Assembly: GCF_003148495.1 (NCBI RefSeq) | Contig: NZ_QGGH01000004.1 | Span: 434,001 to 498,000 of the forward strand | Direction of reading: 5' to 3' | Source: Mesorhizobium loti | GTDB lineage: Bacteria > Pseudomonadota > Alphaproteobacteria > Rhizobiales > Rhizobiaceae | DNA length: 64,000 bases | In this document: positions 43,877 to 52,253 of the stretch, piece after piece | How positions within the stretch are numbered: position 1 is the stretch's first letter | How the letters are laid out: each line of letters begins with the position of its first letter | Program-made: the position numbers and the translations under genes | The notes under the pieces: generated by a model | Databases searched by the model: none | The model's input: the letters and a program-made list of their open reading frames with translations, nothing else | Told to the model about the DNA's origin: nothing

Positions 43877-46800
43877 TTATTTGCGCGCCAGCAGCGCCTT
43901 GACCAGTTTTTCATCGACTTCACCGGTCGCCGCCATCTTGTTGTCGGTCTGGAAAGCCATGATCGCGGTCTTCGTCTTCTGGCCCATCTTGCCGTCGGCG
44001 CCGCCGGCGTCGTAGCCGTTCTTGTTGAGAATGCGCTGGATGTTCTCGACGGCCTTCTTCATGTCGATGCTGGCGGTCGTCTGCGGTGCGCCGTCCTGCC
44101 AGGATTCGGGAATGTCGGCCGAATTGGCTGCCGCATCCAGCGGCTTGGCCTTCCACAGTTCGGCCGCGGCGCGGGCGCGTTCGAGCTGCTCGGGCCGCAG
44201 CGCATTGGCGATCTCGTCGCGCTTGGCTGCGGCATCCTTGTCGCCGGTCTTGGCGACGAGCGCGAACCATTTGTAGGACTCTTCGAGGTTCTGCTTCATG
44301 CCGACGCCCTTGGCGGCGAGGATGCCGAGATTGAACTGGCTGTCCTTGACGCCGACGTCGGCCGCCGCCTGGAACCAGTGCGCGGCCGATTCATTGTCGG
44401 TCACGCCGTCAGCGGCCATGGCGAACAGCACGGCCAGATTGTGCATGCCGCTGGCGTTGCCCTGCGCCGCGGAAAGTTGGTACCAGGTCTTCGCCTTCTT
44501 GATGTCGCGTGCGACGCCGATGCCCTTTTCGTAGAAATTGCCGATGCGGTATTCGGCCGGCGCGAAGCCGAGTTCCGCCGACTTCTCGTACCATTTGGCC
44601 GCTGCCGCCATGTCTTCCTTGACGCCGCGCGACTCGGCATAGCGCGAGCCGATCTCGAACAGCGCCTTGGCATCGCCGCCGGCGGCGGCATCGCGCAAGG
44701 CGACCGGGCCGGCGTCAGCGGGAATGTCGAACTTTGCCGTCGCCGCCGCCGGCGAAGCGTCCGCTGGCGCAACCGCGCCCGTGGTGTCCTTGGCGGCGGT
44801 CGGCTGAACCGCCATCGGCTGGGTGTCGGCATCTGTTGCTTCAGCGGAGGCCGCAGCAGCCGGGGCAGGCACAGCAGAGGCTGTGGTGCCGGACGCCGCC
44901 GCGTTCGCATCGGCGGGCGCAGCCGAAGCGAGCGGTGCAGGAGCCGGCTGGGCTGGCGGCGCGGCGTCCATCGACAGCTCGGCGGCTGGCGGCGTGGCCA
45001 TCGGGGTTTGCGATGCCATATCGTCCTTGGTCAGCGGGTCGGACGGTTCGGCCTGTCTGACGACACGGTCCGGCGCGCTTTCTGCTGCCGGAAGCTGGAT
45101 GTCTGTCTTTGGCTGGCCAGCGGCGTCGAATGAGGCGGTTTTCACCGGCTGCGAGGCGACGATCGGCGCGACGTCGTTGCTCGCCATCTGTGCGGGATCG
45201 GCGAAGAAGGCCTTGCCCAGTTGCAAGGCGCCCAGCGCCAGCAAGATCGCGGTCGTCCCCATCAGGATCGGCTTGCGCCGTGCCTTGAGCAGGTCGCCGA
45301 TCCGTAGCGCCTTTACCGGTCCGGTCACCGTCGACTGGCGCTTCAGTGCATCGGCCTCGGCGGCCGCAGCCTGCGCCGCGCGCCGGGCCGCGGCGATGAA
45401 ATCCGATTTCGCGGCATCGGTGTCGCTGGGCTTGGCCGGCTGGCCGCGCTCGTCACGCACGCGTTTCATGATGGCATTAAGGTCAGGTGCGCCGGAGCCG
45501 GGCTCCAGCGGCCGGTTGGCCATTTTCGGATCGAGCGGCTCGTCGAGATCGACGCTCGGTATTGGGGCACTCGGCGCCGAGCCGGCCAGTGGCGGAATGT
45601 CCGCCTCCTTCTTGCCCTTGAAGGCGCGGGCCAGCCCGCCGAACATCGATCTGCGGCCGCCCGCCTGTTCGTTCTTCTCGACAATCGCGTCGGAGCCGAG
45701 AGCAGCCATGGCCGCAGCCGCTGCGGCTTCGGCTGGCGTGCGCGTCCCCATACCCAAGTCGCTTCGCAGACCCATGTCGCTACGTGCACTTAGGTCGCTA
45801 CGAGCGCCCGGCTCATTGCGCAGGATGGCGGCGGCGCGGCCATCGAGATCGGCCATGTCTCCAGTCAATGGCAGAGGCTGATCGATATCCATCGACGGCG
45901 CGTCGACGGCCATCTTGGGTCGCCGTGCACCGCGCCAGTTGCTCGGCTCGACCGGTGCCGCATCCAGCAGTTCGCTCATCGCCTCGACCGGCTCGCCGGG
46001 TTCGAGCGAACCCAGCCGGTCGACGATCTTGAGCAACGTGTCGTGGATGGCCTCGAATGTTCTCGAATTGCGCTCGTCGGAGCGCCGCGTCAGCGTTTCA
46101 AGCGTCTTCAAATCCTGGGCGAGGCCGGAAACGGCGGTCGTATTGGCGCTCGAACCAGCCAGCGATTGCACCGCGTTCTCGGCCGCTTCGCGCGCCGCGC
46201 CAAGGATGGAATCGCGGGTTCCAGCCAGCGACTTTTCAATTTCGTTGAGACGCGGGCTGATGTCCTCGAATTCCGGCAGCGGCGTGCTGGGCTTGGAAAG
46301 ATGTGCGGACAGGCCGGCGACCTGCGCCTCCAGACTGCGGATCAGCGCAGGATCGATGCCGGCCACCTGCGCGGCCGATGCGTCCAGCCGGCTTGAAATG
46401 TCTTCGAGCCGGCTTTCCAGGCCGCGGATCGCTGCTTCGCCCGCGGGATCGGGAACACGCGTTTCCATGCGCTTGGCCAGCGCGGTGAAGCGGGCATCGA
46501 TGGCTTCCATGATGCCGGCGCTGTCGACCTGCGGCATGCGCTGGTCGAGCCTGTCGGCAACCTCGTCCAGCCGGCGTTCGAGATCGCGGAACAGCATGTT
46601 GCCCTGTTCGATGGCGTCACCCTGGCGGCGCTCCATCATGCCCGACAGCACGTCGAAGCGTTGCTCCAGCCCGTGGAAGATGTAGTCGGCGTCGGGCATG
46701 GCGGGTGCCTGGTCGATCTTGTCGGCGATGAGTGCGATCTGCTTGGCCAGGCGCTCCATCGCCTGCTCGGGCAGGTTGGCGCGGCCGGCGAGCTCGTCGA

Positions 46801-47902
46801 CCCGGCTCGACAGCGTGCCCAGCCGGTCCATGACCGCGTTGCCGGGCCGATCCTGCGCCACTTCCTCAATCTGGCTGGCAAGCGAGTCGATCCGCCTCTC
46901 GATGCGCTCGAAAGCCTCGTGGTCGAATGAATTGGCTTGCGCCGCGACCGTCGATGCAACGATGGCGCGGGAAATCTCGTCCAGCCGCTCGTCGATCATG
47001 CCAAGCGTGTCGCTGCCGCGATTGTCCTGCTGGCTGGCGAAATGGTCGACGGCGCCGGCGAGCGTGCGCACCTTTTCCTCGAGCGAGCGCAGCGACAGCG
47101 ATTCCGGCAGGTTGTTGACGGCATTGCTGATCTGCTCCAGCCGGTCGGTCAGCATTGAAAGGCCCGGGTCGTCCGAGCGCTTGCGCTGGTCGGCGTCGAC
47201 GCGGTCCTCGAAAGCCGTCCAGCGGCGATCGAAATCGTCCCAGCGGCGGTCGACCTTCTGCACGCTCTCTTCGCGCGCCAGCGTCTCGAGCGCGGCTTTG
47301 ACCTGTTCGAGCTCGAGTCGCAGCATGTTGACGCTTCTGTCGTCGCTCTTCTCGGCCAGCGTCTGGATGGCGCCGGAAAGCCGTTCGAATTCAAGGCCGA
47401 GCTCGGCGCTGCCCTTGGCCGAAGCACCGGGCCTGGCGCCCGACTGGAAAGCCCGCTCGATGTCCTTGCGCAGCGCTTCGAATTCGCGCTGCAGCCCTGA
47501 TGTCATCTGGTGGCGCAATTCCTCGCGCATGCCGCGCAACTCGCCGGCGATCTTGCCGACCATAGCCACGCCGTCCTCCTGGCCGCGCACGCGATCGATG
47601 TCGCGGGCAATGGCCTGGTAAGCGGTGGCTCCTTGCATCGGGCTTTTCGGGCGCGGCGCCGGCTGCGGATCCTCATACCAGCGCTGCTGGCCAGTGGGTC
47701 GGGCGGCGGGATAGCGCGCATCGGCGCCATATTGGCGAGGATCGGGTTGGCGGAGATCGGGACGTGCCATCGGATCCTCGCGCGTCCGCTCAAGCCGCTG
47801 CTCCAGCGTCTCAAGCGACTGGTTCAACTGCTCGAGCGTGGTCTGCGGCCTGCGCTGCCTGCCGGCGTTGAGTGTATCGAGATAGGACCGCTTGCTGTTC
47901 AT
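43877..47902 (-). CDS. podJ: PodJ-like polarity protein with SEL1 repeats and peptidoglycan-binding domain
   Basis: 1,341-aa protein. The long N-terminal half (about 20-660) is coiled-coil. A low-complexity stretch follows, then one membrane helix near 872-893 (LMGTTAILLALGALQLG). A Pro/Ala-rich periplasmic linker leads to SEL1-like repeats at about 1095-1240 (for example AKWYEKSAELGFAPAEYRIG) and a C-terminal peptidoglycan-binding domain at about 1280-1341. This is the layout of Caulobacter and Agrobacterium PodJ, which marks a cell pole and organises pili and division. The Tad pilus locus in the same window fits that role. Orthology is from architecture only. Confidence 0.75.
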   Translation of the reverse strand: MNSKRSYLDTLNAGRQRRPQTTLEQLNQSLETLEQRLERTREDPMARPDLRQPDPRQYGADARYPAARPTGQQRWYEDPQPAPRPKSPMQGATAYQAIARDIDRVRGQEDGVAMVGKIAGELRGMREELRHQMTSGLQREFEALRKDIERAFQSGARPGASAKGSAELGLEFERLSGAIQTLAEKSDDRSVNMLRLELEQVKAALETLAREESVQKVDRRWDDFDRRWTAFEDRVDADQRKRSDDPGLSMLTDRLEQISNAVNNLPESLSLRSLEEKVRTLAGAVDHFASQQDNRGSDTLGMIDERLDEISRAIVASTVAAQANSFDHEAFERIERRIDSLASQIEEVAQDRPGNAVMDRLGTLSSRVDELAGRANLPEQAMERLAKQIALIADKIDQAPAMPDADYIFHGLEQRFDVLSGMMERRQGDAIEQGNMLFRDLERRLDEVADRLDQRMPQVDSAGIMEAIDARFTALAKRMETRVPDPAGEAAIRGLESRLEDISSRLDASAAQVAGIDPALIRSLEAQVAGLSAHLSKPSTPLPEFEDISPRLNEIEKSLAGTRDSILGAAREAAENAVQSLAGSSANTTAVSGLAQDLKTLETLTRRSDERNSRTFEAIHDTLLKIVDRLGSLEPGEPVEAMSELLDAAPVEPSNWRGARRPKMAVDAPSMDIDQPLPLTGDMADLDGRAAAILRNEPGARSDLSARSDMGLRSDLGMGTRTPAEAAAAAAMAALGSDAIVEKNEQAGGRRSMFGGLARAFKGKKEADIPPLAGSAPSAPIPSVDLDEPLDPKMANRPLEPGSGAPDLNAIMKRVRDERGQPAKPSDTDAAKSDFIAAARRAAQAAAAEADALKRQSTVTGPVKALRIGDLLKARRKPILMGTTAILLALGALQLGKAFFADPAQMASNDVAPIVASQPVKTASFDAAGQPKTDIQLPAAESAPDRVVRQAEPSDPLTKDDMASQTPMATPPAAELSMDAAPPAQPAPAPLASAAPADANAAASGTTASAVPAPAAAASAEATDADTQPMAVQPTAAKDTTGAVAPADASPAAATAKFDIPADAGPVALRDAAAGGDAKALFEIGSRYAESRGVKEDMAAAAKWYEKSAELGFAPAEYRIGNFYEKGIGVARDIKKAKTWYQLSAAQGNASGMHNLAVLFAMAADGVTDNESAAHWFQAAADVGVKDSQFNLGILAAKGVGMKQNLEESYKWFALVAKTGDKDAAAKRDEIANALRPEQLERARAAAELWKAKPLDAAANSADIPESWQDGAPQTTASIDMKKAVENIQRILNKNGYDAGGADGKMGQKTKTAIMAFQTDNKMAATGEVDEKLVKALLARK

Positions 47903-48360
47903 AGGTGCGTCCGTCTTTCAGAATGGCTGGCTCGTGGCCAGTTCCCCCAAGTCCCTGCCGGAACGAAGGCGACCTGCGGCTATGCCGCGGCGGAAGACGA
48001 GCTTCCCAGGTTCTCACCCGCGCTCCGAAAAACCGTGAAAAATTCGATACAGGATAAACACGGGTAGCCGACGTGCCCACATTTCCCCCAACGTGGTAAA
48101 CAACGCGTTAACCAAACTTAAGAAGTTGCAAGGAAGTTGGCTGCCGGCTTGACGGTGCGGCATAAAGCTCAGCCCGCAGAACGCCCTTGCGTCATGAGGC
48201 GGCTATCGGTATAGAATTGACGTAAACGTAAAAGGCGCATTCGAGCGTGCTATTTTGCGATTTGTTTGTTGAAACCACGACTGGAAGCAAGCCCCCGCTT
48301 CCAGTCAGGCGACGCACGGTCCAGGACCGCGACGCCACCAGACGGGGAAAGCCAGTGACC
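47903..48360. promoter_or_regulatory. Divergent region between podJ-like gene and merR
   Basis: 458 nt with no convincing gene. Near podJ it has GTTAACCAAACTTAAG (about 48108-48123), two TTAA words that loosely recall a CtrA site but with 6-nt spacing. Near merR it has TTGACGTAAACGTAAA (48217-48232), a match to the operator found upstream of the acyl-CoA dehydrogenase operon. Confidence 0.45.
48216..48232 (+). promoter_or_regulatory. Probable MerR autoregulatory operator
   Basis: TTGACGTAAACGTAAA shares TTGACGT and AAACGT with the perfect operator at 48974-49005. It lies 129 nt before the merR ATG and includes a TTGACG hexamer that can serve as -35. A TGCTAT word lies at 48248. Confidence 0.55.
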
Positions 48361-48819
48361 ATGAAGCTTATCTCGGCCGGCGAGACCGCGGCCAATACCA
48401 ATATGTCTGTCGAAACCAGCGAGGACCTTGTCCGCATCGGCGAGATGGCGAAGAAATACGGAGTGACGCTGCGCACGCTGCGTTTCTACGAAGACAAGGG
48501 CCTGCTCAACCCGCAGCGCGACGGTTCGACCCGTCTCTACACACGCCGTGACAAGGCCCGGCTGAAACTGATCCTGCTTGGCCGCAAGGTCGGGTTCTCG
48601 CTGCGCGACGTCAAGCAGATGATGGATCTCTACGATCCGACCGGTTCCAACACCAAGCAGCTCAAGCTCGCGCTGGACAAGTCGGAAAAGCAGCTTGCCC
48701 GCCTGCAGAAGCAGCGGGCGCTTATCGACGATGCCATCAACGAGCTAAGTGGCTCGATGTCGGCGGTGCGCCGAATGCTGACCGAGCGGTCGGCACCGCA
48801 GGCGAGCGCCGCGAGCTAA
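48361..48819 (+). CDS. MerR-family regulator (LiuR-like)
   Basis: 152-aa regulator with the MerR HTH at the N-terminal third (VRIGEMAKKYGVTLRTLRFY, then EDKGLLNPQRDGSTRLY) and a C-terminal coiled-coil (LALDKSEKQLARLQKQRALI). No cysteine metal site is visible, so it is not a metal sensor. LiuR-type relatives control branched-chain amino acid or fatty acid degradation and bind TTGACGTTTACG-like palindromes. Two such sites lie here, at 48217 and 48974. ATG 48361, or GTG two codons upstream, behind GGGGAAAG. Confidence 0.83.
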   Translation: MKLISAGETAANTNMSVETSEDLVRIGEMAKKYGVTLRTLRFYEDKGLLNPQRDGSTRLYTRRDKARLKLILLGRKVGFSLRDVKQMMDLYDPTGSNTKQLKLALDKSEKQLARLQKQRALIDDAINELSGSMSAVRRMLTERSAPQASAAS

Positions 48820-48844
48820 GTCATCCACTGATTGCCTGACTATC

Positions 48845-48873
48845 AAGCCGCGTGGCACTGCCGCGCGGCTTTT
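48845..48873 (+). terminator. Terminator after merR
   Basis: AAGCCGCG and CGCGGCTT form an 8-bp stem with an 11-nt loop, ending in TTTT. It separates merR from the beta-oxidation operon. Confidence 0.8.
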
Positions 48874-48973
48874 CGTTGTCCTGACCCCACCAATATAGCC
48901 TTCGGCGCTGGCTTGCGCGACGTCGCGCCGCTACGCTCATTGCCGCAATGGGCGGGAAATCTTGTCGCATCAA

Positions 48974-49010
48974 AAAAATTGACGTTTACGCAAACGTCAA
49001 TTTTTGCTAT
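48974..49010 (+). promoter_or_regulatory. MerR-type operator and promoter of the beta-oxidation operon
   Basis: AAAAATTGACGTTT and AAACGTCAATTTTT are perfect 14-bp arms around ACGC. A -35-like TTGACG (48979-48984) and a -10-like TGCTAT (49005-49010) are separated by 20 nt. The long spacer with the operator inside it is the hallmark of MerR-controlled promoters. It lies 83 nt before the first acyl-CoA dehydrogenase ATG. Confidence 0.8.
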
Positions 49011-49092
49011 CCCGCTCCCAATATGGGTCCGCATGCCGCCCCTGGCTTGTCTTCGGGGCATTCGGACCGGGTTTGCAGGGTGGAGAAAAAGC

Positions 49093-50883
49093 ATGCCGAC
49101 ATACAGGGCTCCGGTCCAGGATACGCTGTTCGTGCTCAACGAGGTGCTGGGTTATCAGCGCTATTCGAACCTTCCCGGATTTTCCGACGCCACGCCCGAT
49201 GTGCTCGAGGCGATCCTCGCCGAAGGCGCCAAGCTCGCCGAAAACGTCATGCAGCCGCTGAACCGTGTCGGCGACATGGAAGGCTGCGTGCGTCATGACG
49301 ATGGCTCGGTGACCACGCCGAAAGGCTTCAAGGAGGCCTTCGACCAGTATCGCGAGGGCGGCTGGATGGGATTGGCCGCGCCGGTCGAGTTCGGCGGTCA
49401 GGGCCTGCCCTATGCCGTGCACACCGCCGTCGCCGAATATATGGTCTCGGCCAACATGTCGCTGATGATGTATCCGGGCCTGACGCAAGGTGCGATCGCG
49501 GCGATCATCACCCATGGCACCGACGAGCAGAAGGCGAAGTGGCTGCCCAGGATGATCGAGGGTGCCTGGACCGGCACCATGAACCTGACCGAGCCGCATT
49601 GCGGCACCGATCTCGGCCTGTTGCGCACCAAGGCGGTGCCGAACGGCGATGGCACCTACAAGATTTCAGGCCAGAAGATCTTCATCTCGGCCGGCGAACA
49701 CGACATGTCGGACAACATCGTCCATCTGGTGCTGGCCCGCATTGAGGGCGCGCCGGAAGGCGTCAAGGGCATCTCGCTGTTCATCGTACCGAAGCTCATG
49801 CTCGACGCATCGGGCAATCCGGGCGCCAGGAACACCGTCTCCTGCGGCTCGATCGAGGAGAAGATGGGCATCCACGGCAATTCGACCTGCGTCATGAACT
49901 ATGACGAGGCGCAAGGCACGCTGCTCGGCGAGGCCAATGGCGGCCTCAAGGCGATGTTCACGATGATGAACGAGGCACGCCTCGGCGTCGGCCTGCAGGG
50001 GCTGTCGCTGTCGGAGATCGCCTATCAGAACGCCGTCGCCTACGCCAAGGACCGCTTGCAGGGCCGTTCATTGTCGGGGCCGAAGGCGCCGGACAAGAAG
50101 GCCGACCCGATCATCGTCCATCCCGACATCCGCCGCAGTCTGATGACCATGAAGGCGTTCAACGAGGCCGGCCGCGCGCTGGCGCTGTGGACCGCGATCA
50201 AGTCCGACATCGCCCACCGCTCCGGTGATGACAAGGACCGCCAGGCCGCCGACGACTACACCGGCCTGATGACGCCGGTGGTCAAGGGCGTGCTCACCGA
50301 CAAGGGGTTCGACCACGCCGTCATGGCGCAGCAGGTGTTCGGCGGTCACGGCTACATCGAAGAGCATGGCATGAGCCAGTTCGTGCGCGATGCCCGCATC
50401 GCCATGATCTATGAAGGCGCCAACGGCATCCAGGCGCTCGACCTCGTCGGCCGCAAGCTCGGCCTGAATGGCGGCCGCGCCGTGCAGGCCTTCTTCAAGG
50501 AGGTCGGTGAGTTCTGCGAGGAGAGCCGCTCCGACGAGAAGATGGCGCCGTTCACAAAGGCCTTGAAGAAGGGTCTCAACGATCTGCAGGCGGCGACCAT
50601 GTGGCTGGTGCAGAACGGCATGGCCAAGCCCGACAATGCGGGCGCCGCCTCGACCGACTACATGCATCTCTTCGGCCTGGTGGCGCTGGGCTACATGTGG
50701 GCGCAGATGGCCAAAGCGGCACTTGGCAAGACGGGCGCCAACGGTTCCCAGTCCTTCTACGACAACAAGGTTGTGACGGGGCGCTTCTTCATGGAGCGGA
50801 TCATGCCGGAGACGTCGGCGCACCTCGCCCGGATCTCGAGTGGTGCGGACACGCTAATGGCCCTGCCGGCGGAAGCGTTCTAA
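49093..50883 (+). CDS. Acyl-CoA dehydrogenase, long (DmdC/FadE-like) form
   Basis: 596-aa flavoprotein that makes a trans-2-enoyl-CoA from an acyl-CoA. It has N-terminal, middle (MNLTEPHCGTDLGLLRTKA) and C-terminal acyl-CoA dehydrogenase domains plus an extra ~120-residue C-terminal domain, as in DmdC and related enzymes. FGGHGYIEEHGMSQFVRD is the conserved FAD/substrate segment. ATG 49093 follows GGTGGAGAAAAA. It is the first gene after the MerR operator. Chain-length preference cannot be read from sequence. Confidence 0.9.
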   Translation: MPTYRAPVQDTLFVLNEVLGYQRYSNLPGFSDATPDVLEAILAEGAKLAENVMQPLNRVGDMEGCVRHDDGSVTTPKGFKEAFDQYREGGWMGLAAPVEFGGQGLPYAVHTAVAEYMVSANMSLMMYPGLTQGAIAAIITHGTDEQKAKWLPRMIEGAWTGTMNLTEPHCGTDLGLLRTKAVPNGDGTYKISGQKIFISAGEHDMSDNIVHLVLARIEGAPEGVKGISLFIVPKLMLDASGNPGARNTVSCGSIEEKMGIHGNSTCVMNYDEAQGTLLGEANGGLKAMFTMMNEARLGVGLQGLSLSEIAYQNAVAYAKDRLQGRSLSGPKAPDKKADPIIVHPDIRRSLMTMKAFNEAGRALALWTAIKSDIAHRSGDDKDRQAADDYTGLMTPVVKGVLTDKGFDHAVMAQQVFGGHGYIEEHGMSQFVRDARIAMIYEGANGIQALDLVGRKLGLNGGRAVQAFFKEVGEFCEESRSDEKMAPFTKALKKGLNDLQAATMWLVQNGMAKPDNAGAASTDYMHLFGLVALGYMWAQMAKAALGKTGANGSQSFYDNKVVTGRFFMERIMPETSAHLARISSGADTLMALPAEAF

Positions 50884-50887
50884 AGAT

Positions 50888-50938
50888 GGTTCCCCTCCCC
50901 CTTGAGGGGAGGGTGGCCCGGAGGGCCGGGTGGGGTCC
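50888..50938. repeat. Double-hairpin intergenic repeat
   Basis: CCCTCCCC/GGGGAGGG (50893-50913) then GGCCC/GGGCC (50915-50927), followed by GGGTGGGGT. It lies directly behind the first dehydrogenase stop and may attenuate or stabilise the operon transcript. Confidence 0.6.
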
Positions 50939-50998
50939 TGCGTGAAGTGCGCCGACCTCAACTCTAACGATGTGCTCTGGGAGGAGTATCATACCAAC

Positions 50999-52168
50999 AT
51001 GACCAGCCCCGCCGAAATCCTGAACCTCCCCAAGCCCGCCTGGGCGGCGGACGAGGTCGGCATGCTCTACGACATGGCGCACCGCTTCATGTCGGAGGAG
51101 ATCGCGCCGCGCTACGACGAGTTCGAGAAGAACGAGATGGTCGACCGCGAGAGCTGGCTGAAGGCCGGTGCGGCTGGTCTGCTCTGCGCCTCTATGCCAG
51201 AGGAATATGGCGGCTCCGGCGGTACCTTCGCGCATGAGAGCGCCATCATCGAGGCCATCGGCCATGTCGGCGTCGATGGTTTCGGCATCGGCCTGCACAA
51301 TTCGATCGTCGCCCCTTACATCCTCCATTACGGCTCCGAGGAGCAGAAGAAGAAATGGCTGCCGAAGCTGGCGACCGGCGAGCTGATCGGCGCGATCGCC
51401 ATGACCGAGCCCGGCGCGGGCTCCGACCTGCAGGGCGTCAAGACGCGCGCAGAAAAGGATGGCAACCAGTACAAGATCAATGGTTCCAAGACCTTCATCA
51501 CCAACGGCCAGCTCGCGAACTTCATCATCGTCGTCACCAAGACCGATCCGGAGAAGGGCGCCAAGGGCACGTCGCTGATCGTCGTCGAGACCGATGAGGT
51601 CGAAGGCTTCCAGCGCGGCCGCAACCTCGACAAGATCGGCTTGAAGGCCAACGACACGTCGGAGCTGTTCTTCAACGACATGCGTGTGCCGACCTCCAAC
51701 CTGCTCGGCCACGAGGAAGGGCAAGGTTTCGTCCAGCTGATGCAGCAATTGCCGCAGGAGCGGCTGCAGATCGGCACCGGCGCCATTGCCATGATCGAGC
51801 GGGCGCTGGCGCTGACCATCGACTACGTCAAGGAGCGCAAGGCGTTCGGCAAGGCGATCATCGATTTCCAGAACACCCAGTTCAAGCTGGCCGAACTCAA
51901 GACCGAGGCCACCATCGGCCGCGTCTTCTATAATGATTGCGTTACCCGCCACATTGCCGGCGGCCTCGATCCCGTGACCGCGTCGATGGCCAAGTACTGG
52001 CTCAGCGACCTGCAGGGAAAAGTCGTCGACGAATGCCTTCAACTGCATGGCGGCTATGGCTACATGAATGAATATCCGATCGCCCGCATGTTCCGCGACG
52101 CTCGCGTCCAACGCATCTACGGCGGCACCAACGAGATCATGAAATTGCTGATCGGACGCTCGCTCTAA
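50999..52168 (+). CDS. Acyl-CoA dehydrogenase, short form
   Basis: 389-aa enzyme of the classical medium-chain family. FAD-binding motif AMTEPGAGSDLQGVKT is present, as are the C-terminal HGGYGYMNEYPIARMFRDARV and IYGGTNEIMK. It would carry out the first beta-oxidation step, passing electrons to ETF. ATG 50999 is the first Met behind GGGAGGAG. The TAA stop overlaps the edge of the repeat at 52168-52215. It is part of the operon with thiolase and FadB-like genes. Confidence 0.93.
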   Translation: MTSPAEILNLPKPAWAADEVGMLYDMAHRFMSEEIAPRYDEFEKNEMVDRESWLKAGAAGLLCASMPEEYGGSGGTFAHESAIIEAIGHVGVDGFGIGLHNSIVAPYILHYGSEEQKKKWLPKLATGELIGAIAMTEPGAGSDLQGVKTRAEKDGNQYKINGSKTFITNGQLANFIIVVTKTDPEKGAKGTSLIVVETDEVEGFQRGRNLDKIGLKANDTSELFFNDMRVPTSNLLGHEEGQGFVQLMQQLPQERLQIGTGAIAMIERALALTIDYVKERKAFGKAIIDFQNTQFKLAELKTEATIGRVFYNDCVTRHIAGGLDPVTASMAKYWLSDLQGKVVDECLQLHGGYGYMNEYPIARMFRDARVQRIYGGTNEIMKLLIGRSL

Positions 52169-52215
52169 TGCATGTCGCTCAAAAGTGGTCCCGGTTTTGG
52201 GGGATCGACATGCAT
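52168..52215. repeat. Dispersed palindromic repeat (ATGCATGTCG family)
   Basis: ATGCATGTCG and CGACATGCAT ends; 35 nt from 52164 are identical to those at 26544-26578. It lies between the dehydrogenase and thiolase genes, inside the operon. Confidence 0.8.
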
Positions 52216-52253
52216 CAGTTTAAAGTCGTTCGATAAACCCAAGGAGCAAAACG

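Noticed and set aside
42680..45133. 817-codon plus-strand ORF over the TauE and PodJ-like genes
   Set aside because: Composition is rich in Arg, His and Gln with no domain; the opposite strand carries well-supported genes.
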